Positions 8,663 to 17,287 of a stretch of DNA of 64,000 nt are shown one piece after another (the stretch's first letter is position 1; each line of letters opens with the position of its first letter). This DNA comes from Bacillota bacterium (GTDB lineage Bacteria; Bacillota; Clostridia; Christensenellales; UMGS416), in NCBI GenBank assembly GCA_023421955.1, contig JAEZSE010000027.1, forward strand, positions 1-64,000. Direction: 5' to 3'. The notes beneath the pieces are model-generated. The model was not told where the DNA came from and did not search any database. It saw nothing but the letters and a program-made list of their open reading frames with translations. A program made the translations under genes and the position numbers.

Positions 8663-9229
8663 TTATTGAGATATTTTTGAAGTCAAGAATTCCAGCTGCC
8701 GACGGATGGCTTCCTCCGGAATGTCTTCCTCCAGCATCACAATTTTGGTGATGATGCTTTCAAAGTAGTTCGTAAAGACTTCGGCAAATGCCTGCCGGTC
8801 TGCCTCGTTTGGCACGAACCGATCCATCACCCTACGGGTGTTCGCAACCCTGTCGCGCTCCCATTCGGTGATCTTCGCCCGGAGCTCCGCGCTGCCTTCG
8901 AACCCATACCAAAGCTTGTAGGCCACCTTCATCACGGCGCGGCCAAAACCCTTGAGATCCCGCCGCTGTTTTGCAACCTGTAAATAGAGGTCGATGGGGT
9001 GCCGGCTCAGGTCAAGCTCGCTGTTGAGCCGCTTGATCAGCTCAAAGAACTGGTTGACCGCGATTTCCTCATACAGCTCGTTTTTGCTGGAGAAGTAGTA
9101 ATACATCATCGGCAAGGAGCAGCTTGCGCCGGCTGCGATATCTCGCATGGAGGTGCCATGAAAGCCGCTTTCGCAAAACAGGCTGGCTGCCGCCTCGAGA
9201 ATGCGAGCCTTCAGATCAGAATCGTTCAT
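8663..9229 (-). CDS. TetR/AcrR family transcriptional repressor
   Basis: This 188-residue protein has the TetR helix-turn-helix at residues about 5-50: KARILEAAASLFCESGFHGTSMRDIAAGASCS followed by MMYYYFSSKNELYEEI, the classic SxxxxYYYFxxKxxL recognition helix pattern. The remaining 135 residues form the helical ligand-binding and dimer domain, rich in aromatic residues (FGRAVMKVAYKLWYGFEG). AAGGA abuts an ATG at 9235 and lies 6 bases before the ATG at 9229, so the latter is preferred. The promoter just upstream carries an inverted repeat, suggesting autorepression. The downstream ATC-hydrolase-like gene is the likely co-regulated partner. The ligand is unknown. Confidence 0.9.
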   Translation of the reverse strand: MNDSDLKARILEAAASLFCESGFHGTSMRDIAAGASCSLPMMYYYFSSKNELYEEIAVNQFFELIKRLNSELDLSRHPIDLYLQVAKQRRDLKGFGRAVMKVAYKLWYGFEGSAELRAKITEWERDRVANTRRVMDRFVPNEADRQAFAEVFTNYFESIITKIVMLEEDIPEEAIRRQLEFLTSKISQ

Positions 9230-9247
9230 ATCCATTCCTTTTATTTA

Positions 9248-9292
9248 AACGTTCGTTATATTCAGTATATACAATCATTCCTTTCCTGTCAA
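9248..9292 (-). promoter_or_regulatory. Promoter and putative operator of the TetR gene
   Basis: On the minus strand TTGACA (9292-9287), a 17-base spacer and TATACT (9269-9264) form a near-consensus sigma-A promoter. Just downstream, at the expected start of transcription, lies AACG-AA-CGTT (9257-9248), a short inverted repeat of the type bound by TetR-family repressors. The position fits autorepression. Confidence 0.75.
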
Positions 9293-9391
9293 CATAGATC
9301 ATTCATTATCTGTGTGCTATCACCGGGCTTGTGGTAGAATAAGGAAAGCCAATTCGATTTTTGCCCTGAAGCACCAATGCAGGAGATAGTA

Positions 9392-10897
9392 ATGAAGATA
9401 ACAGTGAACCCCTCCCGTGCGATCGGGAAGCGCGACCCCATGATCTACGGCCAGTTCATTGAGCATTTCCACCGCCAGATCTATGGCGGGGTTTATGACC
9501 CCCAAAGCCCGTTGTCAGACAAAGACGGTTTCCGCGCCGATGTATTGGAGGCCATGCGCAAAATCAAGGTGCCTGTGCTGCGATGGCCCGGCGGGTGCTT
9601 TGTGTCGTCCTACCATTGGAAGGATGGCGTAGGCCCGGTGCGCTCGCCGATGTATGACAAAGCCTGGCGGGTGGAGGAGCCCAACACATTTGGTACTGAT
9701 GAATTCATTCAGCTCTGCCGCAAGGTGGGGTGTGAGCCCTATCTTTGCACCAACGCCGGCAGCGGCACTGCTGAGGAAATGAGCGACTGGGTGGAATACT
9801 GCAACCTGGAGCAGGAGGGCCGCTATGCAAAGATGCGCATCGCCAACGGCCACACCGAGCCCTTTCGGGTAAAATACTGGAGCATCGGCAACGAAAACTA
9901 TGGCAGCTGGGAGATCGGGGCTAAAACCGCTGAAGAGTGGGGAAGGTTTGCGCTGGAATCTGCCAAGATGATGCAGCATGTGGATTCAGATCTGGAGCTT
10001 TCTGCTGCGGCGCTCACAGACCTGGATTGGAATGTGAACCTGCTGCGGCATTGCGGCCAGCGGCTGAGCTGGATTTCCATCCATGAGTATTGGGATGCGA
10101 TCCATCAGACCAACGACTACGCCACCTATGAGCAGACGATGGCCTACACCGCCAGAATCGACCGGTCAATCCGCAAGGTGAGGGGCCTGTTAGAGGCGAT
10201 GGGTCTTGAAGACAGCGTCCGGATTGCCTTCGACGAATGGAATCTTCGCGGTTGGTATCACCCCAACGCCCACACGCTCCGGAAAGGGCTCACCAAGGCC
10301 GATTATCTGGCCCCGCGCGACCTGAACGACGACAACACGAAATACACGATGGCAGACGCTGTGTTTTCCGCGTGCTTCCTCAATGCATGCAACCGGCATT
10401 GCGACATTGTGGGCATGGCCAACTTCGCTCCAGTCGTGAACACGCGCGGGTGCATCTATACGCACCCCGAAGGGATTGTGCTGCGCACGACCTATCATGT
10501 GTTTGACCTGTATGTCAACTATCTGGGCGATACGGTGCTGGACCTGTGGGAGGAGGGAATGCCGCAGCTGGCCGCGACCTCCAAGAGCGGCGAAACTGTG
10601 CATGTGGACGCTCTTGATGTGGTCGCCACCAGCAAGCCCGACGGGTCACTCGCGATTGCTGCTGTCAATAAGGATCCGGTAGCCGCAGCTGAGCTTTCCA
10701 TTGAAGCTGGCGCAATCTTTACCAGATCTCAGTACCGGGTGCACTCGCTGGCCGGGTCCGGCACCGAGTCCTACAACGACGTCGACCATGATGGCGCGGT
10801 CATTGAATCCTCCGATTGGATGCCATTCGGCGCTGCCGGCAGCATCACATTGCCGGCTCACTCGGTCAATGTCATTGAAATACAGGGATGCCGGTGA
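9392..10897 (+). CDS. Alpha-L-arabinofuranosidase, GH51
   Basis: This 501-residue intracellular enzyme matches GH51 retaining arabinofuranosidases, which release arabinose from arabino-oligosaccharides. The start NPSRAIGKRDPMIYGQFIEH and the block VPVLRWPGGCFVSSYHWKDGVGP are characteristic. The acid/base glutamate is in SIGNENYGSWEIG (about residue 168) and the nucleophile glutamate in IAFDEWNLRGWY (about residue 282). The C-terminal 130 residues form the usual beta-sandwich ending with LPAHSVNVIEI. AGGAGA lies 5 bases before the ATG at 9392. No signal peptide is seen. TGGTAGAAT at 9332-9340 could be an extended -10. The gene stands alone, divergent from tetR, with no adjacent transporter. 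Confidence 0.93.
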   Translation: MKITVNPSRAIGKRDPMIYGQFIEHFHRQIYGGVYDPQSPLSDKDGFRADVLEAMRKIKVPVLRWPGGCFVSSYHWKDGVGPVRSPMYDKAWRVEEPNTFGTDEFIQLCRKVGCEPYLCTNAGSGTAEEMSDWVEYCNLEQEGRYAKMRIANGHTEPFRVKYWSIGNENYGSWEIGAKTAEEWGRFALESAKMMQHVDSDLELSAAALTDLDWNVNLLRHCGQRLSWISIHEYWDAIHQTNDYATYEQTMAYTARIDRSIRKVRGLLEAMGLEDSVRIAFDEWNLRGWYHPNAHTLRKGLTKADYLAPRDLNDDNTKYTMADAVFSACFLNACNRHCDIVGMANFAPVVNTRGCIYTHPEGIVLRTTYHVFDLYVNYLGDTVLDLWEEGMPQLAATSKSGETVHVDALDVVATSKPDGSLAIAAVNKDPVAAAELSIEAGAIFTRSQYRVHSLAGSGTESYNDVDHDGAVIESSDWMPFGAAGSITLPAHSVNVIEIQGCR

Positions 10898-10946
10898 GGC
10901 CATTTGTGGTAGAATAACCCAGACAACATCACACACAGAGGTTATG

Positions 10947-12590
10947 ATGGGTGACACATTGATCATGACACTGGCCGGTCAGCAAGTGCAACTGCCAGCC
11001 GGCTCAACCTTTGCCGCCGCCGCCATTGGCGCTGATGCCCGGCCTCGCCCGGCTTTGTGCGCGGTGATGGGTAACCACCTCTATTCGCTTTCTGAAATCA
11101 TCCCGGATAGCGGTGAAGTATCCTTCCGCGATGTCTCCACCCGCGAGGGCTCGCTGGTCTATTCCCGCTCATTGAGCTTCTTGTTGGCCAGGGCTGCCGA
11201 CGAGATGTTTCCGGGGGCCAGGGTGATTGTGGATTATTCGATCAACCGGGCGCTCTATTGCGAGCTGAAGTGGCGGCGCAGGCTCACCGCCGCGGACGTG
11301 GCCCAGATTGAGGGCAGGATGCGGGAGCTCGTGGAGCTTGATGATCCCTTTGAGCCGGTGGAGTTGGATGCTGCCCAGGCCAAAGAAGCCTTCCTTGCCG
11401 CAGAGAGGCCCGATGTGACTGCACTGCTGCCGGAGGCAGGGCCGGTACGGGTTGTGCGCTGCGGTGGCAGGCTGGATCTTTATTATGGGCCATTGGCACC
11501 GTCCACCGGCGTGCTCAAGCTCTTCCGGCTGCAATACTTCATGCCGGGGCTGCTGCTGCACATGGCGCACATGGCCTCACCAGACGCTATTCCTGGTTAT
11601 CAGGAGATGCCCAAGGTCACAGCGGCCCATTGCCAGACGTCGGAGTTTGACCGCCTGATCGGTGTTTCCACCGTGGCAGATTTGAATCACACCGTGCGCT
11701 CCGGCCAGGCGCGCCAAATTGTGCGCGTGTGCGAGGCTGAGCAGGATGGGCGGATCGCCCATATCGCAGAGCTCATCTGCCGGGAGAGGCGGCGCATCGT
11801 GCTTGTAGCCGGCCCAAGCTCCAGCGGCAAGACCACATTCGCCAACCGCCTGATGGTGCATCTGCGCACCTGCGGGCTGGACCCGATGGCCCTTTCGCTG
11901 GATGATTACTATCTGGATCGGGAAACCTGCCCCCGCCAGCCCGACGGCACCGTGGATCTGGAGAGTGTGGACGCGCTGGATGTGGAGCTGTTTGAGGAGC
12001 AGATGACGGCTCTGCTGGCCGGTGAGCCGGTGGACCTGGCCCGCTTTGACTTTCTCACCGGCAAGAGCGGCAGGGTGGGGAAGCCGATCACGGTGAGCCG
12101 CGGCCAACCGCTGATCATTGAGGGCATCAATGCGCTCAACGAGCGGCTCTCCAGGGGGATCCCCGGCAGCATCAAGTTCCGTGTGTTTGCCACAGCGCTG
12201 ACCAACCTCAATGTGGACGACCACAACCGCGTGGCCACCACAGACCTCAGGTTGCTGCGGCGCATCGTGCGAGACAGCATTTCCCGCGGGCGCAGCGCTG
12301 AGCGCACCATAGAGGACTGGCCCACGGTGCATGAGGCGGAGTTCCGCAACATCTTTCCTTTGCAGGAGAACGCAGATGTGACATTCAACTCAGCGATGGC
12401 ATATGAGCTGGCGGCGCTGCGCGCCAAGGCGCTGCCGATGCTTCAGGCGATATCGCAGGAGCATCCGTCCTATCTGGAGGCCGAGCGGCTACTGGCGTTC
12501 CTGAAGCTGGTGGAGCCGCTGGGCTGTGAGGATGAGATCCCGCCCACATCGATTGTGCGGGAGTTTATCGGGGGGAATACGTTTTATTAA
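10947..12590 (+). CDS. TGS-domain nucleoside kinase (uridine kinase-like)
   Basis: This 547-residue protein joins an N-terminal threonyl-tRNA-synthetase-like region to a C-terminal P-loop kinase. Residues about 1-60 resemble a TGS domain, and the following block (around YSRSLSFLLARAADEMFPGARV) resembles the synthetase second additional domain. From about residue 290 comes VLVAGPSSSGKTTFANRL, a Walker A motif, then LSLDDYYLDRE, typical of uridine kinase/phosphoribulokinase folds, and LIIEGINALNERL. Proteins of this layout are annotated as nucleoside kinases in Firmicutes; the function of the synthetase-like part is unknown. AGAGG precedes two adjacent ATGs (10944, 10947), and 10947 has the better spacing. 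The aldo/keto reductase gene follows after 12 bases, suggesting co-transcription. TGGTAGAAT upstream (about 10907-10915) repeats the element found before the GH51 gene. Confidence 0.82.
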   Translation: MGDTLIMTLAGQQVQLPAGSTFAAAAIGADARPRPALCAVMGNHLYSLSEIIPDSGEVSFRDVSTREGSLVYSRSLSFLLARAADEMFPGARVIVDYSINRALYCELKWRRRLTAADVAQIEGRMRELVELDDPFEPVELDAAQAKEAFLAAERPDVTALLPEAGPVRVVRCGGRLDLYYGPLAPSTGVLKLFRLQYFMPGLLLHMAHMASPDAIPGYQEMPKVTAAHCQTSEFDRLIGVSTVADLNHTVRSGQARQIVRVCEAEQDGRIAHIAELICRERRRIVLVAGPSSSGKTTFANRLMVHLRTCGLDPMALSLDDYYLDRETCPRQPDGTVDLESVDALDVELFEEQMTALLAGEPVDLARFDFLTGKSGRVGKPITVSRGQPLIIEGINALNERLSRGIPGSIKFRVFATALTNLNVDDHNRVATTDLRLLRRIVRDSISRGRSAERTIEDWPTVHEAEFRNIFPLQENADVTFNSAMAYELAALRAKALPMLQAISQEHPSYLEAERLLAFLKLVEPLGCEDEIPPTSIVREFIGGNTFY

Positions 12591-12602
12591 TAGGAGGTCT
12601 CT

Positions 12603-13727
12603 ATGCCCATTCCAAAGAAACCCACAATGGTCTACCGTAAACTCGGCAAAACCAACATCGACATCTCGCTCCTGAGCTTCGGCACAATGCGCTGGGCATC
12701 AGAAGAAAGCTGCTACGAGACGGTGCAGCGCGGCCTGGATGCTGGCATGAACTACCTGGATTGCTCCACCGGCTATGTGGGCGGCATGAGCGAAGTGTGG
12801 AGCGGCAGGGCCGTGAAAGCTCGCAGGAGCGAGGCCTATGTGTCCAGCAAGACGATGTATGGCTCCGCACCCACGGAATCGGCGCTGCGCCGCGCCATAG
12901 AAAATTCGCTCCGTCGGGCGGAGCTCGATTACTTTGACTTTTATCAGCTTTGGGGCTTGAGCTCCATGGACATGTTGCGTGACGCGCTGAAGAAGGGCGG
13001 CTTTGTCTCCGGTGTGCGCAAAGCGATGGAGGACGGATTGATCCGTGAGGGGCTGGGCTTCACATTTCACGGCTCGCCGGAGGTGTTCCGCGCGGCAGTG
13101 GACACCGGCGAGTTTATGGCAGCCACGGTGTCCTACAACCTGATGAAGCGCACCGAGGAAGAAAACATCCGCTATGCGGCGGACAAGGGTGTCGGCATTT
13201 TCGTGATGAACCCGCTGGGCGGCGGCGTACTGGCGATGACGGGAGACCGGCAGATGAGCTTTTTGTCTGACGAGGGTGATGGACCCTGGATGGGCGCGCT
13301 GCGGTTCTTGTTTGCCAACAGCGGCATCACGGCGGCGTTGGTGGGTGTGTCGGCGCCGGAGCACATCACCCGCGACTTGCAAGCGCTTGGCGGCGATGGC
13401 CTCACCGAGGCTTGGCGGCAGGGCATGGCCCAAACGATGGACGCCGTAGAGCTGACCGACCCGGGCTTCTGCACCGGCTGTAAATACTGCGAGATATGCG
13501 CCAAGGGCTTTGGGCCTTCCAAGCTCATGCAAGCGTTGCGCAACGCCAAGCGATATAAGGTGGCAGACACTGACCTGAAGCAATGGATCCAATCAGCTTA
13601 TGTGCACGACACCGCGCCGGAAGTTCAGCTCACCAACTGCATAGAGTGCGGGCTGTGTGAGAAGAAATGCCCGCAGCACCTGGCGATCACGGAGGAAATC
13701 CGCAGGGTGAAGGGGCTGTTCCTGTAA
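12603..13727 (+). CDS. Aldo/keto reductase with C-terminal 4Fe-4S domain
   Basis: This 374-residue protein has an aldo/keto reductase barrel (residues about 8-280) fused to a ferredoxin-like tail. The start VYRKLGKTNIDISLLSFGTM and NPLGGGVLA match the family. The Asp and Tyr of the catalytic tetrad are plausible in LDCSTGYVGG and the Lys in VSSKT, but where the tetrad His is expected the sequence reads FYQLWGL, so the His is replaced. The tail carries CTGCKYCEIC with a variant ending CAKGFG, and CIECGLCEKKCP, enough for one regular and one possibly irregular cluster. AGGAGGT lies before the ATG. The fusion suggests ferredoxin-linked reduction of an unknown carbonyl compound. Confidence 0.85.
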   Translation: MPIPKKPTMVYRKLGKTNIDISLLSFGTMRWASEESCYETVQRGLDAGMNYLDCSTGYVGGMSEVWSGRAVKARRSEAYVSSKTMYGSAPTESALRRAIENSLRRAELDYFDFYQLWGLSSMDMLRDALKKGGFVSGVRKAMEDGLIREGLGFTFHGSPEVFRAAVDTGEFMAATVSYNLMKRTEEENIRYAADKGVGIFVMNPLGGGVLAMTGDRQMSFLSDEGDGPWMGALRFLFANSGITAALVGVSAPEHITRDLQALGGDGLTEAWRQGMAQTMDAVELTDPGFCTGCKYCEICAKGFGPSKLMQALRNAKRYKVADTDLKQWIQSAYVHDTAPEVQLTNCIECGLCEKKCPQHLAITEEIRRVKGLFL

Positions 13728-13733
13728 ACAGTA

Positions 13734-14450
13734 TCAATCAAACTCCAAAAAGCCCATGGCGGTGTAATCGTCATGGGTTATTTTGTTTTCCACTGTTAAC
13801 CCATGATCTCGTTGGAACTTGTGCAGCGCAATCTTCAGGCTTTCGCCGTAGATGCCCGACTCTGGTCCGTTGTAGTACTCCAACTCCTTCAGGCGCTTCT
13901 GCACGGCCATCACATCGGCGCCCCGCTGGCCCGGCTCCAGTGTTTTGAAGCCCATGCCGAATGGCCCATAGGGGCCATTGCGGATGATCACAGGGGTGCC
14001 GATTTCCACTCTGCCAAACAGGTCTTTCACGTCGGCGTTTCGCATACGGATGCAGCCATGGCTCACCGCCTGGCCGATTTTCCACTCCTGGTTGGTGCCG
14101 TGGATGCCATAAGTGCCCCAAGGCACATTAAGACCCAGCCACCGGGATCCAAACCCCTTGCCCCAGTTCCAGCCCTTGCTCACGATTTTCCAATTGCCGA
14201 TGGGGGAGGAAAAGCCCGGTTTGCCCGATGCGATCGTATACTTCTTCACAACCGCATCGTCTTCCAGCAAGTAGAGCTTTTTCTCATCAATTTGAATCAC
14301 AATTGTTTTGTCTGTATCGCTATGCAGGATGGGCGTGGCACCTGCATCCCTGAAGAATACATTGCGACAAAGCACAAAAGCCGCCAGTGCAAGTAGGGCC
14401 ACTGCGGCGATCAGAAGAACACGGCGGGAAAGCACGAGGACCATCCGCAT
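13734..14450 (-). CDS. L,D-transpeptidase (YkuD) with peptidoglycan-binding domain
   Basis: This protein of about 238 residues has one N-terminal membrane segment (roughly residues 8-28), a YkuD catalytic domain (about 47-155) and a C-terminal PG_binding_1 domain (about 165-235, LEPGQRGADVMAVQKRLKELEYYNG). The catalytic motif HGTNQEWKIGQAVSHGCIRM contains the nucleophile cysteine and the conserved histidines. Such enzymes form 3-3 cross-links or modify spore and cell-wall peptidoglycan outside the membrane. GTG at 14453, ATG at 14450 and ATG at 14444 are all possible starts; the ribosome site is weak, so the N-terminus is uncertain by two residues. It ends 6 bases from the convergent aldo/keto reductase gene with no clear terminator. 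Confidence 0.92.
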   Translation of the reverse strand: MRMVLVLSRRVLLIAAVALLALAAFVLCRNVFFRDAGATPILHSDTDKTIVIQIDEKKLYLLEDDAVVKKYTIASGKPGFSSPIGNWKIVSKGWNWGKGFGSRWLGLNVPWGTYGIHGTNQEWKIGQAVSHGCIRMRNADVKDLFGRVEIGTPVIIRNGPYGPFGMGFKTLEPGQRGADVMAVQKRLKELEYYNGPESGIYGESLKIALHKFQRDHGLTVENKITHDDYTAMGFLEFD

Positions 14451-14516
14451 CACCTGATTATGTATATTGTGTATGGCTTTGAAGTAGTCGTGAAGAAAAC
14501 GCGTTTTTGCCTGCCA

Positions 14517-14545
14517 TTGTCAGCGCATGGGCAAACAGGTATAAT
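14517..14545 (+). promoter_or_regulatory. Sigma-A promoter of the EamA transporter gene
   Basis: TTGTCA (14517-14522), a 17-base spacer and a perfect TATAAT (14540-14545) lie 37 bases before the chosen start codon at 14583. Confidence 0.8.
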
Positions 14546-14582
14546 CACATACATCATCCATCCGTCATCAAGGGAGATCTGC

Positions 14583-15464
14583 ATGTTGAAGGGCAATGCC
14601 CGAGGGCCGGTTCTGATCGCCATCACCGCCGTTCTGTGGAGTTTCGGCGGGCTGTTCATCAAAATGATCCCCTGGGGTGCGATGACGATCATTGGCTTGC
14701 GTGCCGTATTCGCCGCCGCCTTGCTCGCGATTTATATGAAGAAGCCAAAGATCACGTTTACCCCTTCTGTGATATTGGGCGGCATATGCATGTCTGGCAC
14801 CACAATCCTGTTTGTGTTCGCCACCAAGCTCACCACGGCTGCAAACGCTATTGTGCTTCAATACACCGGGCCAATTTTTGTGGTGATCCTGTCTATCATC
14901 TTCTTCAAGAAGCGCCCCAAGGCGCTGGACGTCGGTGCGGTGCTGGCTACATTCCTTGGCATTGTGCTGCTGGTGCTTGGCCCCCAGGTGGGCAAGTCTT
15001 CCTTCCTTGGCAATGCCCTTGCTTGCCTTTCCGGACTTACGTTTGCAGGCGTTTTCCTGATCAACCAAATGCCCAACGCCAAGCCGGAGCAGGCATTGCT
15101 GCTGGGCCACCTGATCAATGTGGTGGTGTGCCTGCCATTCGTTGTGACCGACGTGACATTTGACCAGGCAATGCCATGGGTTGCCATCACGTTCCTGGGT
15201 GTCTTCCAGCTTGGGTTGGCCTATGTGCTCTTCTCCATCGGCATCAAGATCACGCCGCCGATCACGGCTTCGCTAATCGCGGCAATTGAGCCGTTGCTGA
15301 ATCCGGTTTGGGTGTTTCTTGTGAATGGAGAGCGGCCGGGTGCGCTTTCTCTGGTGGGCGGCTTGATCGTGCTGGTGGCGGTGGTGTTGTATAGTGTGTT
15401 TACAATGAGGCAGCAGCGTCTGGCGACTGAGTTGGAAGCCAGCGCATCCGACACAGGGGCTTAA
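14583..15464 (+). CDS. EamA/DMT-family transporter
   Basis: This 293-residue integral membrane protein has about ten hydrophobic segments in two related halves, typical of EamA (drug/metabolite transporter superfamily). The first half starts GPVLIAITAVLWSFGGLFIKMIPWGAM and the second ends with the conserved ITASLIAAIEPLLNPVWVFLVNGERP. AGGGAGA lies 5 bases before the ATG at 14583, and the promoter at 14517-14545 excludes an upstream start. It is 22 bases from the MFS gene, so the two exporters or importers are probably co-transcribed. Substrates of this family (metabolites, amino acids, nucleotides) cannot be read from sequence. Confidence 0.9.
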   Translation: MLKGNARGPVLIAITAVLWSFGGLFIKMIPWGAMTIIGLRAVFAAALLAIYMKKPKITFTPSVILGGICMSGTTILFVFATKLTTAANAIVLQYTGPIFVVILSIIFFKKRPKALDVGAVLATFLGIVLLVLGPQVGKSSFLGNALACLSGLTFAGVFLINQMPNAKPEQALLLGHLINVVVCLPFVVTDVTFDQAMPWVAITFLGVFQLGLAYVLFSIGIKITPPITASLIAAIEPLLNPVWVFLVNGERPGALSLVGGLIVLVAVVLYSVFTMRQQRLATELEASASDTGA

Positions 15465-15486
15465 GTTAAATGGCGGGGGAGAAATT

Positions 15487-16698
15487 ATGGAGAATGCTGA
15501 TTATAAAGTGTATCGGTTCCGATGGGCTTTGCTGGCACTGATCCTGCCGGCCATCGTGGCAATCGAGGCGCTGTGGCTCACACTGGCTCCCGTCTCCAGT
15601 GCGGCGGCGGCATATTACGGTGTGACACCGCTGGGTGTGGACCTGTTTTCGATGAGCTATATGATCATGTATGTTGTGATGGTGGTGCCTGCCTCCTGGG
15701 TGATTGACCAGTTTGGGTTCCGTGTGTCGCTCATCGTGGGCTCGGTGATGATGGTGGTGTTTTCGGTCACGCGATACCTGTTTGCCGAAAGCTATGGCCT
15801 GGCGCTGGCCTCCCAGTTCATGCTGGCGGCAACCCAGCCCTTTCTGGTCAACATCTCCACCAAGGTGCCTGCCAACTGGTTCCCGGTGCAGGAGCGCTCC
15901 ACGGCAGCCGGCCTGCTGATCATGGCGCAATATCTGGGATTTATCCTGCCAATGGCTGCCGCGCCAATGCTGGTGGACAGTGTGGGCATCAAAGGCTTAT
16001 TGGGGCTTTCTGCGGCGCTGGCTGTGGTCGCTGCAATTCCGGCCACGCTGTTCACCCGCGAGCGGCCGCTGGTGGCGCCGGGCCCGGAAGCGCCCAAGGA
16101 AATGATGAGCGGTGGTGCAATCCTGCGGCTGCTCCGCAACCGGAATTACCTGTGGGTGCTGATCATCAGCTTCGTGTCCATGGGCCTGTTCAACACGCTG
16201 ATGACCAAGCTGGAAGGCATCCTGCTGCCCCGTGGCATCGATACGGTGGCCGCCGGCGTGGTGGGTGCGGTGTTTGTGGTGGCAGGCATTGTGGGTGCGG
16301 TGGTGGTACCCCTGGTCTCAGACAAGACTGGCCGGCGGGTGCCGCTGTTTATTGCCGGCATCGCGCTTTTGGGCCCGCTCTGCCTGGGGCTTGCATTGTT
16401 CAATTCCTTTGCACTGGTGGTCGCGGTGGGAGCAGGATTGGGCTTTTTGATCATGGGCATTGCGCCGGTGCTGTTTCAGCATGGCGCGGAGGTGGCCTAT
16501 CCTGTGCCGGAGGGCACATCCTTCGGGTTTGTGATGCTGGCCGGGCAAGTGTCCGGGGCGCTGTTTGTATGGCTGTATGATGTGATCCACGGCGCTTCGG
16601 CCTGGCCTATGGCGCCGATGCTCTTCCTGGTCGTGGTGGCGCTGCTGCAAATCCCGGTAACGCTCAAGATCAAGGAGTCGGGTGTGCTGCGGGGATGA
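15487..16698 (+). CDS. Major facilitator superfamily transporter
   Basis: This 403-residue protein has twelve predicted membrane segments and the MFS loop pattern between segments 2 and 3 (VIDQFGFRVSLIVG) and between 8 and 9 (VSDKTGRRVPLFIAG). ATQPFLVNISTKVPANWFPVQERSTAAGL resembles the conserved region of FLVCR-type and related MFS carriers. GGGGGAG precedes the ATG. It follows the EamA gene and probably shares its promoter. The gene is followed by a palindromic repeat. Substrate is not predictable. Confidence 0.9.
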   Translation: MENADYKVYRFRWALLALILPAIVAIEALWLTLAPVSSAAAAYYGVTPLGVDLFSMSYMIMYVVMVVPASWVIDQFGFRVSLIVGSVMMVVFSVTRYLFAESYGLALASQFMLAATQPFLVNISTKVPANWFPVQERSTAAGLLIMAQYLGFILPMAAAPMLVDSVGIKGLLGLSAALAVVAAIPATLFTRERPLVAPGPEAPKEMMSGGAILRLLRNRNYLWVLIISFVSMGLFNTLMTKLEGILLPRGIDTVAAGVVGAVFVVAGIVGAVVVPLVSDKTGRRVPLFIAGIALLGPLCLGLALFNSFALVVAVGAGLGFLIMGIAPVLFQHGAEVAYPVPEGTSFGFVMLAGQVSGALFVWLYDVIHGASAWPMAPMLFLVVVALLQIPVTLKIKESGVLRG

Positions 16699-16709
16699 TT
16701 ATTATTACT

Positions 16710-16793
16710 TATTCCCTTTGAAGGGGGATAGTTTGATCAGGCACAACTTGTCCCCCTCCTGAGGGGGATGTCACCAGAGGTGACAGGGGGAGT
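16710..16793. repeat. Dispersed palindromic repeat, copy 2
   Basis: The block at 16750-16793 (CCCCCTCCTGAGGGGG, ATG, TCACC/GGTGA hairpin, CAGGGGGAGTT) is the same unit as 219-264. A degenerate inverted arm (TTCCCTTTGAAGGGGGA) lies at about 16712-16730. It is directly downstream of the MFS stop and may serve as its terminator. Confidence 0.7.
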
Positions 16794-16848
16794 TATCCCG
16801 TTTGCCGCAACTTATTAATCAATCAAAACAGATTGCAAAACAGACAGC

Positions 16849-16872
16849 AAATCATACAACAAATCATACAAC
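16849..16872. repeat. Two perfect 12-base tandem units in an A-rich low-complexity stretch
   Basis: AAATCATACAAC occurs twice head to tail. The surrounding 16810-16945 sequence is purine- and A-rich with further degenerate ACAAAC and AAGAAAGATAAG repeats. Together with the repeat at 16710 it fills the 310-base gap before the glutaredoxin-like gene; no gene was found there. Confidence 0.7.
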
Positions 16873-17008
16873 AAACGGACAACAGATGAACGAACAAATG
16901 GACACAAACAAGAAAGATAAGAAGGGTAAGAAAGATAAGAATACCCTGCGCTTGCGCTCTGTGGGCAGCGCGTGTGGTTCTTTAGCGGATAAAGGCATTG
17001 AGGGGGGG

Positions 17009-17272
17009 TTACCCCTCAAACGCCGTTTTGAACACCCTCTGCACAATCTCCTTGCTGGCAGCACCTTCATGCACTTTCACGCCATCCACGTAATAGGTTG
17101 GCACATACCAGTAATCGTAGGTGTCGGCGAGATCCGGTTCTTCCAGTTCATCCACATAGGAAATCTCGATCTCCTGATACTGCGGATTTTCCTTTAGCAC
17201 CTCGCCCATCCAGCGGCGGGCTTTCACACAATATGGACAGCTTTCCATCGTAAACATCAAGATCTTTTTCAC
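17009..17272 (-). CDS. Glutaredoxin/thioredoxin-like protein with CPYC motif
   Basis: This 87-residue protein has the start KKILMFTMESCPYCVKARRWM, a CPYC redox centre at residues 12-15 as in glutaredoxins, and the cis-proline region YVPTYYVDGVKVHEG. It is the size of a single glutaredoxin or NrdH-like redoxin and is presumably cytosolic, reducing disulfides. AAAGGAG lies upstream of the ATG. It is 15 bases downstream of a zinc-ribbon membrane protein gene on the same strand, so they probably form one unit. A TTGAGGGG/CCCCTCAA hairpin (16998-17019) overlaps the stop codon. Confidence 0.9.
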   Translation of the reverse strand: MKKILMFTMESCPYCVKARRWMGEVLKENPQYQEIEISYVDELEEPDLADTYDYWYVPTYYVDGVKVHEGAASKEIVQRVFKTAFEG

Positions 17273-17287
17273 TTTATTTTGCTCCTT

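Noticed and set aside
16802..17197. Plus-strand open frame of 131 codons
   Set aside because: It begins in a low-complexity A-rich stretch, has no ribosome site and overlaps the well-supported glutaredoxin-like gene on the other strand.
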